Assembly (NCBI GenBank): GCA_030159075.1
Contig: BROG01000112.1
Location: 1-64,000 of the forward strand
DNA from: Atrina japonica
Taxonomy: Eukaryota > Mollusca > Bivalvia > Pterioida > Pinnidae
Length of the DNA: 64,000 nucleotides
Direction: 5' to 3'
The translations under genes and the position numbers were made by a program. Shown piece after piece: positions 36,739-50,192 of the stretch; the stretch's first letter is position 1; every line of letters begins with the position of its first letter. The notes below the pieces were generated by a model. The model was not told the DNA's origin. It made no database searches and worked only from the letters and a program-made list of their open reading frames with translations.

Positions 36739-37206
36739 TGGATATTCGGTAATCCCGGTAGTTGAAATCCGTTCTCAATTCTAATATTAGTATCAGTGTT
36801 GTATTAGTTCCAATCAGAGAGCTTTCCCATCTGTAGAGACGTCACCAAAAATTGGACCTTCGCTATGTCATCGTCTGAATACAGTGTAGTTTCTTTTATA
36901 TACGTCACGCCTCAGTTACCTAAAATGGAGCATGTTTTTTTTTTTTAAAGATTTAATCCAAGAAGCCTTTACTATTATTTTGATACTAGTACTACTATGA
37001 TGGTGCCTGTCTGTCTTTTCCTAATACACTAAAATGCCAGGACTCGATCCATCTAATTTTGCTTGCGGGGCGGGCGCTTTGTCACTAGGGTACCGCGATG
37101 CCTCTTTCAATTTGAAATATGTCGCTGTATCATTGGCAGCAATACACAAGGGTTAGTATTCTGTTTTATGCTTTCGTTTTTTTTTTTTAGTTTACGTCCC
37201 TTCGAT

Positions 37207-37535
37207 TTAAGGGGTATTAGCTGTGGATTTTTTTTAATTTTCTTTTTTTCTTTTTTAATCTACTCAGTGTAGATTGATATAAAAATAAAATAATAATAAA
37301 TAATAAAAAACAGATATCCACAAGCATAAATTTTTTTTAATTCCTGTATATTTTGTGAAAATTGCTTGAAAAACCCAGGTTGGCACTTTTTCAATTGCAA
37401 TTGATTAATTCAAACTTACCGTTTGTATATGAATGTCAAACTGGACCTGACCTTATTTTCACAAAATATAATATAGGAATTTTTGTTTGCCTGTGTGTAG
37501 CTCTTATTTCTTATTGTCCATCATGAACAAAAATC

Positions 37536-37571
<36 letters not shown>

Positions 37572-37592
37572 ACACAGCTAATGCCCCTTTAA
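37207..37592. mobile_element. family A MITE copy 6 (386 bp, both ends intact)
   Basis: TTAAGGGGTATTAGCTGTGG at left and CACAGCTAATGCCCCTTTAA at right, so TTAA flanks an inverted repeat of about 16 bases. The inner arms are also inverse (AGGTTGGCACTTTTTCAAT against the AATTGCAAT side). A 41-base T run at 37530-37570 lies inside. Confidence 0.75.
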
Positions 37593-38369
37593 GACTGATT
37601 GCTCACTTGCATGAAGATATCAACAGCAGTAGATGGCGTACCTCAAAATTTAACCTGTTAGCTACGGATTGACGCCTGCAGTGACACGTGGCCTCGTAGT
37701 TTTGTCCGAAACATCCGTGACTGTCACTTCAAATGTCAAGCGCTTGGCGAAGGCAAAAATAATTGTCCCAATCTTTTTAAAAAGTGTCGGGTATGACCTG
37801 GTAACGAGAATTAAACCCGGAACCAGAGAAAAACTCTTTAAATTTTATATTCAGTTAAATTATACACAAGACTTTTTGTCAACTGTAAATGCAACGTTCT
37901 TTTTATGTTTAAACTCGTTAAAGGAAATGGAAAAAATCTATGTAAACAATTGGAAAGTTCTTGAACATGATACAGTAACTGTATATCATTATAAAGATAA
38001 TTAAGTGTTGTTGCTAATTCTACACTGTGTAAATGAATGCATAACCTTCTTTCATAAGAAAAATAAATCCCCACTTCTCTCTCTCTCTCTCTCTCGTCGT
38101 GATATTGTCGATTTACGGTATCATTTGCCGTAGACCTGATTGAGATTAATGATAAAAATCCTGGTCAACATGCATGCGCTGTAGAATCAAATAAATGCGT
38201 TTGCCGTATAAGAAGTCGATATACCCGTAAATAAAATTCTAGTCTTGGTATTTAACCTCTGGTTCTTATTCCAAGTAAATCCTGACCTCGCCATTCGATA
38301 TCAACAAACTAGCCGAAGTGGACATGAAAGTTTGTTTTCCGTTTTGTCTTCAATCTTAAATGGGTGGGA
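37593..38369. other. non-coding stretch upstream of rfx6
   Basis: The 111-codon frame at 37669-38004 has no recognisable domain. A short CT run is at 38077-38095. Confidence 0.4.
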
Positions 38370-38665
38370 TATAGAGATGAGATAAGAAGTTAGTTATTAC
38401 TAAAGCTCTTATCTTTCCCATATCGGTCGTTTATTAAGATATCACGTGATCTGACGTCATCCTATTCAATATGAACGGTAAAATCGGAGATTTTCTTTGA
38501 TTTATTTGTGCCGAGTTATAATGTTTATGAAGCCATTCCGAGAACAATGTTATGAATTAATGTGCATTTGGTTTCATTTGATTCTGTGTCCTTCTTTCCG
38601 GCTGTGATAGACAGTGATACGAAATAGGAAATACCGTATATAATTTTACCTGTGCTTACCTGAGA
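38370..38665 (+). promoter_or_regulatory. candidate rfx6 promoter-proximal region
   Basis: Within 600 bases upstream of the start codon are a GATAAG (about 38378), an inverted CTTATC (38409), an E-box CACGTG (38443-38448), a full CRE palindrome TGACGTCA (38452-38459) and a TATATAA (38637-38643). The TATA-like site lies about 320 bases before the ATG. Each motif is short and could occur by chance in AT-rich DNA. Their clustering directly upstream of the first coding exon is the only argument. The transcription start is unknown, and a separate 5' non-coding exon further upstream cannot be excluded. Confidence 0.25.
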
Positions 38666-38960
38666 TTTTTTACCTGTATTTTTATCTGAATTTTTTTTTT
38701 TTTTTTGGTCTGTTGATAACGTTTGTCTTTAACATTTATATTTAATCGGGAACATCTGCTGAGATTTAAACCTTGTTTTAAAAGAAGCCACTTTATGGAC
38801 GGAATGATTGTTGAATTCTTTATTTGCTTCTGTACTTGAAATATATTCCATATATGCAAAACCCAAAATAACTCGTGGGTCTTTGGACAGGATAGCTTGT
38901 GATTTGTTATATAGACAAACAAAAAAGGTACTGATGGTTATTGAAAGTTCACTGGACATT

Positions 38961-39096
38961 ATGCCTACTCCTGCCAAAAGACCTTGTCGCGAGGGGAGTG
39001 TTGAGACTGACAAGGATTCTTCCGTGGACACTTCTCCAGAAAACATTCATGTTACAATGTATGATCGAAAATGTCCGAAGTCCGGAGTTAAAGCAG
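38961..39096 (+). CDS. rfx6: rfx6 coding exon 1 (N-terminus of RFX-family transcription factor)
   Basis: First coding exon of a gene for a nuclear winged-helix transcription factor of the RFX family. It encodes 45 codons plus one base, starting MPTPAKRPCREGS and rich in Ser, Asp and Lys, as expected for the unstructured N-terminus. It ends at AAGCAG followed by a strong GTAAGA donor. The leftover G joins AA of the next exon to make Glu, so phase and frame match exon 2 exactly. The frame stays open upstream to a TGA at 38805, so another in-frame ATG at 38934 (MVIESSLDI...) is possible. I prefer 38961 because it has A at -3 and gives a plausible N-terminus. RFX6 acts in endoderm and endocrine-cell development in vertebrates; a similar role here is inference. 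The exon by itself is not diagnostic. The identity comes from exon 2. Confidence 0.72.
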
Positions 39097-39155
39097 GTAA
39101 GATTTTCGTGTTGGGGATATGGAAAGTAGATGCGTGATTCTGACAAAATTCGGAA

Positions 39156-39294
<139 letters not shown>

Positions 39295-40271
39295 TACATA
39301 CATACTCAAACACATACACGTACGATCGTGCGATCATATTATAGAAATTGAGCAATCTACATGGCCAGTCCATCATTTTCTTAAGTATAATTCCTTAACG
39401 GAAATTACATAACGGTGTAACTTCAGTACAGAAACTGTAAACAAAGAATTTGTGTGTTAATTACGTTAAATCAATACCCAGTAAAACAGTCAATGAATTT
39501 GTAGGACATTCCAAAAAATCCTAAACAAAGTAAAGATCGGGCTCAGAGTGTGTGTCCTCCATTCCAGCGAAGTCTGGGTAGCTGCCGTCTCCCTATTTAC
39601 GGAGGAACCTGTCTGAGTTGAACCGAGTCCGACCTCGTGTACTATTATTTACATATTCTAAAATAAATTTTGAAAGATATATAACAATTACATTTTATTA
39701 TCAACGCTGTATGAGTTATTTCACGCAATATTGAAATATAAGTTTGTAATTTATGAACGTTATTTACGACAGGAAAATATTTAGCCGAGTTTAGCTTGCC
39801 ATTTTAAAGGAGCTTGAGACACTTGCCTTGAGGAGTTATTAGTGCTTAAATATTTATTACAGTAAAAAACATTGACTAAAAATCACACCATAAATTTTAG
39901 TTCTGGGAGGAAATAAAAATCCACAAATAAAATCAACGGCACGTTGAGTGTATAACCTACTCAGACCCAATAAGTTGAGTTCATATTCAGATGTGTTTAT
40001 TTTTCAATATAACTCAGATATAAGATCAGATAATTAGAAATAGAATTATAGAATTTTCCCCAAAATGAATAGATGACTAGAAAATAGATAAATTAATGAA
40101 TTTAATGAATGAATGAACAGATAGCTACATAAATAGATACTAAATAGATGTTTAAACATATTTTATTTGATAATAATCAAAAGGGAATTGGACAAAAGTT
40201 ATACAACTTAGTAACTGAATAATACTAAATACATAACTTTAATGAATGGATAGCTAAATAATGAATGGATA

Positions 40272-40297
40272 AAAGAATGAATAAATAAATAAATATA

Positions 40298-40348
<51 letters not shown>

Positions 40349-40350
40349 AA
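40272..40350. repeat. (TAAA)n microsatellite
   Basis: Tetranucleotide run. A shorter one is at 42025-42071. Confidence 0.95.
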
Positions 40351-40954
40351 TTTCAAACTAAATATAGGAATGGCAGTCTACTGATATACACATGCATGTA
40401 ATAGTTAGCTACAAGTCGAATATACTTATAAAATGCCTCTTAACTTGAAGCCCAACCTGTTTTTCTGAGATTTCAAGCGATATAAAAAATATACATGAAT
40501 ATATACAGTTCCAGGGTGTTTGCGTTCGTTCGATATTTCACCTCTTCACATATAAGCCAGTTGTTTTCATTTGTTTAACATCTTATGTTCCAGTGGCAAA
40601 ATGTAGAATTATTACTGGAAATTTAGTTTGATATTTGCTTGTTTTTAAAACCAAACATCCGTTCGATTATATAAATCAATGTTTGTGCATATTGAGCGAT
40701 ATTATGATAACGGCTTCTCACGGAGCTGCGAATCCCTGCTTAGTTGGAGAAGTTTGTTGAACGGTTCATGATAGGTTCGTGTGAGAATATTAGCTAGAAA
40801 ACTTGACCTGAAACTTGCTGTGATAACTTCGCATAGAAATACCATTTTCATATTTAATTTTGTTTCTATTTTAAGTACCCGAATATTCAAAATTTTGTGT
40901 ACTTGTGCGGCATATTAAAACCGAAGGAATTGCACAATGTAAACAAGTTAAATA

Positions 40955-40982
40955 TTTGTCTGTCTGTCTGTCTTTCTGTCTA

Positions 40983-41046
<64 letters not shown>

Positions 41047-41055
41047 TCTATCTAC
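40955..41055. repeat. (CTGT)n/(CTAT)n compound microsatellite
   Basis: A CTGT run passes into a CTAT run. Confidence 0.95.
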
Positions 41056-43388
41056 TGATATAAAGAATAACAAACCACTAAGCCTATGAAAATTAATTTT
41101 TCAACATTTTTTCCCCATAAAACGTGCGTCCCAGCTGAATACTCATTTGAAGCACATTATTCTTTTAAATTTATTTACATGTATTTCGATTGACAAAATT
41201 GAAATTCATTAACATGCGGACTTCATAACTAAAAATTGACTTTTTTACCTGCAGCTTATATGCATAACTATAAATCTATGCAATGATTCACCTTCCGTGA
41301 CCACACGTTTCTGTCTTCTAAATTATATCGCATATTCTGATAAGTTTAGTACATTGATTTCTAACCCCTTCCCACCCATACCCGCCCTGAGTTGGAGTAT
41401 GTCCTATAGTAAATTGTGTATTTTTTCTGAGTTTTTTTTTTTATTTTCATATTTCATATTTGCTCAGTCTAAAATAGAGGCCATGTTCCCTTGAACTTTA
41501 TGCAAAAGATTTTTTTTTAACTTCTGACACTAGAGAGCTAGTGCACTTGACTCCAAATCTTACGCATATATCAAGTAAAGAACGGATTATCTTAAAAATG
41601 TGGTTAAAGGACAAATATTATATTTGACATGAGTAAAAACAAACATAAGATTGGTAGTTACACTGGGTCCATTAAAATACGACTTTGGTGTGATATTTTG
41701 GACAGGATTGGTTTAATTTGTATAAACAAAGGCATTATAAGAAATTCAGTTTTTATTTATTTAGATATAAGTAAAAAGAATGTTTATGTAACGTCTCGTA
41801 TTTATCATGTATATTATGAGTTAACTTTCATCACGATTCATATGTACTATAAATAGGCTTTGAAATACGTATCAGTGAAGGCTGGGTTCTAGTTCGGGGT
41901 AGTTACCTTCATTTAACATTTGCGACATTGCACACAGATTCCGCGAATACAACAACACATTAGCTGAGAGATTTATAGATCGCTGCTGAAACTGTATAGT
42001 TGTCTTAATATTACTTTTATCCAATTGATAAATAAATAAATAAATAAAAATAAATAAATAAATAAATAAAATCAAGTTATATAGGCCTCAGTCATAGTTA
42101 TGATCTCGTTTCATTGTTTATTCAGTTATGTTTCAGAATTCTGCAAATTGTAATTTTAAATTAGCCGATTTAAAAAGTAGGCTACAACACGGAAACTGTA
42201 GACTCATTTGGAATTTATTTTAGGGTCTGAATTACGGAGAAAAAATGTCAGTGTTGGGTTATTGGCTCGTTTTCATAGATTTAAAAATACATCTTTCCTA
42301 ATCATAAAAACCAAAAGAACAGCCTGATTTATTTCCCAATTTAATTTAATTATCATTTAATCCACCCATCCTTAAAAAAAAAAAAATACCGTCAGGTGAC
42401 ATTTTTTCAATTATAGATGTCATGATGTTTCCTACAAATCTTTCACGGTTTTACCACAATCGTGTTCATTGATAATCTTTTCTTTCGGGTTTATCCTCGA
42501 AATTTGATACTGACGGGTAAACATTAAAACATTGCAGCAGCTTTTCATAAACCAAGCATCAAAACGAAAATATTGAGATCTCTGGGTTAGAGAAATTTAC
42601 ATAATTCTGTCGGTAGTAAAACAGCAGTTGACTCTGTTTATGAATGAAATGGATATATTTTTAGAGAATAATGAACATGTGTTTTAAAAGAAAAACAAAT
42701 ACAGTGATATTTGATTTCAATTTTGTTCCCCTTTACAAAAACACAATTTTTATAAAAGTGAAGTAGCTTACAGTTTATCTTTTTTCATTCGAAGAGGGGA
42801 AAAAGGGTATGGCTTCGGAATCTGAAATTTAGTGTTTTTATGTTTATTTCTAATCGACAGAAAATAAACAAAAACGTTAACGGTAAACAGAATTAACTAT
42901 AATTGAATCAGACTTATTTTTAGAATTAATTTTATCAGGTAACTGTAAGGTTCATACAGAAAAAAAAATCACCCCCCTGGTAAGGTTTTAACTTTGCCAT
43001 TTAATTACTCAAAATTGAATAAAGATATTGTTCCATACACAAAAAAATAACTAAGGGTGTGACGTGCATTTCTGATAATTTTGCAGTTTTGAAAACTGAT
43101 TTTGAAAACTGAAGGGCGTCAACATAATCAGGCACCAGTTTCTTCATCTTTGTTGAATTTTATCAAATAATATTTCTCAAACTGGTACAAACATAACAAA
43201 ATATTGGTCGTGAGAAATTGAACCTAGAATTTGGGGAATAATCAATTCACGTTCACATAGCATCGAAAAGATGTACTTTTTTTATATACATATAAACGAT
43301 TGACTGTGTGTGTGTATTTTATCACAAGGGGTAGAACAAAAGAGAAATTGAAATATTTAAATCTTTGTATGATAAATAATAAAACTAC

Positions 43389-43453
43389 TACTACTACTAC
43401 TAATAATAATAATAGTAATAGTAATAATAATAATCATCATCATCATCATCATT
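43389..43453. repeat. compound trinucleotide repeat
   Basis: ACT, then AAT, then CAT repeats. Similar short runs are at 45225-45253 (AAT) and 46659-46691 (CAT). Confidence 0.9.
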
Positions 43454-43917
43454 TAAAAATACATTTTCTGTTTGTTTCCAAATATGACTAAAATGATTAT
43501 AAAGTTGTAAAATAAACAAATAAATAAATTAGTGAATTATCGTAATTTATTAGGTGTATTGTCCAGACAACACGTGCTCCCGCTGTGACGTCTTTATGAC
43601 TATCAAAACAAAGGGTGCCTAGGTCATCTCGTAAAGATTATCTCCCTCTTATAAGGCGTTAAGTCTGTCATGATCATTCCTTTAATCTCGCGATTGAAAC
43701 AGATTAATTTTCATCCGTTGTAATTGCAATCATCACATCCTGACATTTATACAGTCGTAACTGGCTTGATGTGTGTCTATATCCTCAATACCCCGATCTA
43801 TTGTTTAATGTTTATCGTTCAATCCTTGGTACCCCATCTATTGTTTTAAGAATTAATTGATTATTAATCAAATATACATCTATAAAAATATAGAAATAAT
43901 TATGCTATGTATCTTTA

Positions 43918-43920
<3 letters not shown>

Positions 43921-44010
<90 letters not shown>
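43921..44010. repeat. (TA)n microsatellite
   Basis: About 90 bases of AT with one TATTAT slip. Confidence 0.95.
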
Positions 44011-44013
<3 letters not shown>

Positions 44014-45411
44014 GGATAAAATGGCGGTCGAATTTTGAATTATTTACGTGTTATTTAGAAATATGATATACTAGATGATCATCATGGGGTATATCACGAG
44101 TGAATGTAGATCTTTTTGTCTTCACCTTTAACCCTTTTAACACTACAGACCATAATAGGCTGGTCTCAGACAATTAGAAAAGAGCATACTATTTAAACTC
44201 TTAGGGGTGAAAGGTTTCATAGCGTCGATATATATATATATTTAAACCCGTCTGAAATTGAACGATCATAGCCCCGTCTAATGTTTGCTTTAGGAGAGGA
44301 CTGGAACAGGAAAAAAAAATGAGTTATGAAAAATTCTGTTTATATCTTCAGTGCCTTTTGGGGTCGTCAGTGGACTAAAAGACGCCTATTTCTGAGAAGA
44401 AAATTTAAATACAATCAATATTATTAACATACATACGGGGAATGCCGTGCATTTTATTGAAATATCGTGTGCAATTGAAATTCTGTTTGAATTATAAATG
44501 AGATGCTTTCACCCCTGTGTTCAACAACGGGATGTCCAATCTTGATATAAATTTACATATAATTCTCCATATATTCATTGTTAATCCATACGCTGTAATG
44601 GCATGTAAATCTGCTGTTATGTTTTCCTCCCTGGATTAACCTGCCATTAGATTTATCATATCTGCACATTACTTTGTCTAATGCAGATTTGCAGGGGAGA
44701 TAAGAATGGTGATAACGCAGAACCTTGCAGAATTACAACGAATTTGCCAAATATTTGGGCGACAATCTGACTGTATTTTAGCACTGTCACTTGTCATAAA
44801 ATAAACAGCTCCTAATCTACGTATTTTCCTATATATATGTCAAACTTGCTTCTCTTATCAACATACCGGTAAACAAGATTATGTAAACGGACTTACCTGA
44901 TAAAGGGATCACAGGACGGATAATATAATAGCTAGACCAAATCAGCTACAATCGCCCGGAATAAACGTATAGCACAAGTTTTCGGTTTTAATTCCTGTAC
45001 AATTAATTTCAAAAAATTTCTTAACAAGATATTTATTTCTTTAATAAAATAACTATAAAAACCATTTGCGGAAACTTTTCGTTAAATTTGATGCAACTGC
45101 GATTGGGTTTATAGATAGAGCTTAGAAAATATAGGATACATGTATGTTATTATAATATATGGGTTGAAAATTTCAAAGCATCGTCATATATACCCATCAT
45201 GACATTTCTAAAATTAAAAGAAATAATGATAATAATAATAATAATAATAATAAAAACATTAAATATAATTTTGTGATATTAACATAAACGAGCACCCTTA
45301 ACAATAAAATTGCTTTATAACGATGCACAGACAAACGAACGATTTAAAATTGATCAAACGCCTTCTGTGATGATAGTTGCACCGCGAATCGAATCATGTT
45401 GAACCATGTTG

Positions 45412-45652
45412 TAGTAGAAAAATTCTTATATCCCTATATATTTTTTTAAAAATAAGGTCATGTCCATTGCTGTATGTATATACAAATGGAGAGGTCGAAT
45501 TAATCAGCTGCAAACGAATAATTGCCAAATTGGGTTTCTCAAGCAATTTTCACAAAATATATAGGATTTTAAGATTTTTCATGCCTCTGTATATCTAAGT
45601 AGTAAACAAAAGAAAGATTTTTTTATGGAAAAATACAACACTAATGCTCCTT
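45412..45652. mobile_element. family A MITE copy 7 (left end lost)
   Basis: AAAATTCTTATATCCCTATA, TTGGGTTTCTCAAGCAATTT and right end CTAATGCTCCTTT. The terminal TTAA has decayed. Confidence 0.6.
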
Positions 45653-47072
45653 TGATAACATATATATATGATGAAGAAAACAAATCTGATTTCACCTTGT
45701 TAAAGCTCCGCCAGTTAAAATGTTGGGTATGTAAAGTTGTTGAGTATAGTTACTAAGTTTTATCAACAAAGAATGTACAAACAAAATTCTTCAAGCACCA
45801 TCTTAAGTGACCATCCGTCCACTTGTAAATTCAATGTTTGGACTGATGAGAGGTTTGCCACTTGAAATTACGCCGAAGAACAAATAGCCAAGACAGAGTA
45901 GGACAGTCTTGTAAAGCGAAAGAGTGCATAACTGAAATTGACATCGTCCTTAGACGCATACAAAATATGACCCCTTTAAGTGCCATTCAACGTGACAGAG
46001 GTGCTAAACGTAGTTTTGGTGTTTTTTTTGTTTTTGTAATTTGGCAGATGATGGCGGGTGGACAGTTCTTGATACTAGTTGAATCTTGTTGACCGTCAAA
46101 TACTTACTATTTGACGCATGCTCTGTTATAAACGTTAGGCTTTAAAATAACATCGCTGGCTGTTTGTTTCATATGCGTGGGTAAAGTTTTTGCCGCCAGA
46201 ACTGGTTATATTTGAATTTTAAAAGTAAGGTATAGTTTTAACTTTAAGTTAGGTATTAGAGATAGATACATTTGTAATTGTAATTTTGTTTCGTTAATAA
46301 TATTGGAAATAAATACGTGCAGCATGTTATAGATAACTGGTGCCTATACCAAAAAAGTGGAAACATGAAAAAATTACTTTTTGGACACATAAATCAATAA
46401 AAAGATAAAAAAAAACCAAATGAATATTTTCTAAATCAATATATATATGTATTTTGCATGGAATGTAAACAAAATGGTTTCTCTGCCATGTTTTAATTAG
46501 TAAGCCAAATAATTTTCCGGAAACTGATTTCGAATCATGACTGTTACTATGATAGCTGACTATGTTCTGAAACCATATAGACATCTAACAAATTAAAACA
46601 ATATCGGTGTAGCAAACCTTATAATCATAAAATGTATCATCATAATTATCACCCTTCTCATCATCATCATCATCATCATCACCATCATCATCTGATATTA
46701 GTTTTAAACTCCTTTGAAAATTGATTTCTGAGAAGCATATTTTCTTACAGTAAGTAGTGTGTTTTTGACACTATTCTAACTATGAACAAAAAAGGAAACG
46801 GCGATGTAAATTTCGTTTGTGACTTACAATTACTTGCAGATTTCACGAAAAGAAACTAACACATTTCAAATTAATTTAGAAAGATAGTTAATTGATTTCA
46901 ACACAAATTAAATGTGCAAAAGTTTACAAGATATCATTGAGTTCATAAGTCAGGCCAACTATTTCTAAAAAGTTGATTTAGAATAGAAAGCTTCGAGAAA
47001 ATGATTTTAGTTGACTCACATTTTTTGGGGGGCATGATGCTGTACATTAGCCTGATAGATATATAACTTGGG

Positions 47073-47153
47073 TCGTCTTCCCAAACCAAGGTTTCCTGAT
47101 CCATTTCGTTCCTAACGGAGTGGATCGGAAAACCTTGACTTGGATAGATGAAG
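47073..47153. mobile_element. family F foldback element copy 2
   Basis: CTTCCCAAACCAAGGTTTCC and GGAAAACCTTGACTTGGATA arms, each followed or preceded by a GATCCA/TGGATC pair. Confidence 0.6.
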
Positions 47154-47411
47154 TCAGGTGTACATGTTCTATTTGATTATCATCAAATTATGTATGTTTC
47201 AAACTATAAAGTAATAATTGCAATTTGTTGAGATTGGATCAGTTTTAGTCGCACATCAATAAACAAAAACATACTTAACTGATGACCTTGTCTGGAGGGT
47301 ACGTGTTGTAGATTCAATCAATGTTCAATTTTAGATTGATTAGTATAAATTATAAAAAAAAATTTTCATATGCTTCCTGTTGTACTCGTGATCTTGGAAA
47401 GGGAAACTTTT

Positions 47412-47832
47412 GTCATCTTCCCGAGTCAAGGTTTTCTGATCCACGACGTTCCTCAAACTATGTGAGTAAAAAAACAGGGGCGTAGATAGGCGTACGCACG
47501 GAAGCATGTGCTTCCAATTCATTTTTTGCGGATTCTTTTTTACTGATGAATGAATAGATATAAGAATGATATACAGTCATGTTATCAATGATGTAGAACA
47601 TTAAAACTATATTTCCGTGTAATAAACTGCTATAGAATGCATTCAAATGATTCCTGAAATATCTTAAAACCGCTTCGCCCCCGTGCTCCCCCTATCAGGG
47701 ATTCGGCCGTGACCCACTGGGGACCTAGGCGGTCCCAAGACCCCCTCACCTATATGTGCTTTCATATAATTTACTGCCTAACTACGCCCCTGGTAACGGA
47801 GTGGATCGGAAAACCTTGAATTGCGAAGATGA
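47412..47832. mobile_element. family F foldback element copy 3, split by a hAT-like MITE
   Basis: Left arm CATCTTCCCGAGTCAAGG at 47412 and right arm CCTTGAATTGCGAAGATG near 47814, separated by the element at 47475-47792. Confidence 0.6.
47475..47792. mobile_element. 318-bp hAT-like MITE
   Basis: Ends CAGGGGCGTAG and CTACGCCCCTG form an 11-base terminal inverted repeat typical of hAT elements. No clear 8-base target duplication. It sits in the centre of a family F foldback. Confidence 0.65.
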
Positions 47833-48405
47833 GTTTATGCCTGCATTATTTGATTTCAGTCCGAGATGGTCTTTTTCACTTCTATCAGTCAAAATTATGT
47901 ATGTTTTAAACAAAATTACGCGTTTCTGGTTGAAAGTCGAAGGATTGAGGTCAGTTGGGAGAGAGCTATAATAGGCTAACTAATGGTATATTAAAGACCT
48001 TAGGGACCACATCAGAGGGGGATTTTAGCAGACCCGCGCAGTAACGGCATACCAATGGAGTTACGTCCAGGGACGGAAATAATTTCACTAAGAACATTTT
48101 TAATTTGAACATCATGGAAAGCTTGAAGATTATTAGTATTATTTTTATCTTCGGTGACTAATCTAATGAGGAAATGAGGAAGTTGCCACACTACGTTAAT
48201 GGAAGCTAAACTATTGACATCGTGTGGTTTTTAAACAGTGTTTTGTGAATGTAAACAACATCGCTCATCAAGAAGAATGAGCTTACACGGGTTACAACGA
48301 TTTAGTATCAACAACGGATATCAGCTTAACAAATTTATTGATACATGTACATACTGTAGTTCTCATTTTGTCCTGATACGTTTTCTTCACTTTTAATTGA
48401 TTATT

Positions 48406-48408
<3 letters not shown>

Positions 48409-48497
<89 letters not shown>
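48409..48497. repeat. (CT)n tract, 89 bp
   Basis: Pyrimidine run in intron 1. Confidence 0.95.
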
Positions 48498-48500
<3 letters not shown>

Positions 48501-48715
48501 CACACACACACAGAGTCTTGTATTTGAGATACCGAAATTTATTCATAGTGTCGTTAAGTCATTTCCAATTTTGGCAAATTGAAAATAAATACTGTACAAA
48601 ATTTAACAAAATTAGAAATCAATAAAGGACAAAATTTGTAAATAACAAATTTAAATATTATTTTACATACATTTTATAATATACATGTATGTTTATTTTG
48701 TAATTTATTTTATAA

Positions 48716-48788
48716 TTATCATTTCCCCACTCAGTTTTGATTTACCAGGGATTTTACCCCTGATAAAACAAAAGGTGGGAACGTGATA
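48716..48788. mobile_element. family G foldback element copy 1
   Basis: Inverse arms CCCCACTCAGTTTTGATTTA and ACAAAAGGTGGGAACGTGAT around ACCAGGGATTTTACCCC. Confidence 0.6.
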
Positions 48789-49562
48789 AAACTATGTATA
48801 TCATCAGATTTTATTAATAGATATTAGCTAATCGCGATATCCAAGCAAACAAACAGTTGATATACATACAAAAGCTGGGGATGTAAATACAGTTTGATTT
48901 GGTACTCCAGTAAATTTTTATAAAAATAAATTTTATTTTAACTTTTGAAAGTCAGGAATCTTTTTTGAAGGTCTATACTCAATATATAAATTCACAATTT
49001 TCACAACTTTTGTTTTTATTGATAAACCACGCATACTGTATACGTACAGGTATGGAAACGCATTGCTGTCACATGCAATTTTTTTTTAATACATTTCGAA
49101 ATTTAACATCGTGGAATTCGAGATCTTAATATTTCGAAATAGTTACCCCAAATTTGTGGTTCTTATCTCCAAATTTAGATTTTATATCTTGAAATTTCGA
49201 GATAAAGAACATCACTTGTGGCAAGCATTACGTTTCCGCAAAAGGGGTTCTTGAGCACCTGCATATTAAAAAAGAACAGTGGGGTACCGCAACTCGAATA
49301 GAACTTTGATTACAAAAACAAGGGTCATTGTTCTCAGTCGTACACGTATCTCCTGTTTCCCCAATATACCCCTGTGATTTGCCCAACATGCTCACAACTG
49401 CTGTTGTTATAAAAATCGAATTGTTTGTATGTTCACATTTGTTTATTTTCGCTTATATACATGTATGCATTGTATGATAGTGTTGATGTTTCCACAGAAT
49501 ATCGCGATCTGTCCGTGGTAGTGGGTGTACTTAATTTAACGAGCGGCGTATCCACTTAAATT

Positions 49563-50192
49563 TTAAGGGGCATTAGCAGTGTTTTTTTTGTTTTATTTTT
49601 AAAAAACATTTCTTTTTTACTACCTATGATTCATGCACAGTAACTAAAAAGAGATGCACACAAGCTTAAAAATTCTGACATTCCTCTTTATTTTGTGAAA
49701 GTGCTTGAGACAATTATTCCTTTGCAAATGATTCATTCAACCTTATTATTAGTGTATGTATCATCTTTTTGGTAAAACCTGTGGTAAATCAAAATGTGGA
49801 AGCATGATACATGTATATACTGGGTCTGGCCTTATTTTCACAATGCGGACAGTCGATGAAATATCACCTCTGAGAAACTCACTGACTCGATAGGAGATCG
49901 AACCATGGATTTGAAGGGAGATAACCAGTGGTCAAAGACCCTTAAGCCTTTCTACCCTAAATTTCCAAAAATATAATAGGAATATTTTGAATGAAAAGTA
50001 TCTCCTATGTATATTCCGTAAGTTGCAAGTGAATAATTGCCACACTGGGTTTCTCAAGCAACTTTCAAAAAATACATATATAGGAATTTAAAAAAAAAAA
50101 TTGTATACCTGTGTATATCTCTTTTTTGCTATTGTATATCAATTTAAGTAGTAAAAATGAAATTGAGAAATGCACAGTTAATGACCTTTTAA
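49563..50192. mobile_element. family A MITE copy 8, enlarged by nested insertions
   Basis: TTAAGGGGCATTAGCAGTG at left and GCACAGTTAATGACCTTTTAA at right. The interior is split by a family G half-copy (49759-49810) and a tRNA-like minus-strand fragment (about 49860-49970, GGTTCGATCTCC B box). That makes it about 630 bp rather than 386. Confidence 0.7.
49759..49810. mobile_element. family G foldback element copy 2 (half)
   Basis: TTTTTGGTAAAACCTGTGGT, AAATCAAAATGTGGAAGC, ATGATAC. Nested in a family A MITE. Confidence 0.55.

Noticed and set aside
37669..38004. 111-codon gene upstream of rfx6
   Set aside because: No domain, no match I recognise, and overlapping frames on the other strand are equally open.
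38808..39137. Longer rfx6 exon 1 starting at 38808 and running to 39137
   Set aside because: The upstream part has no ATG before 38934 and looks untranslated, and the downstream part passes through the splice donor at 39097.
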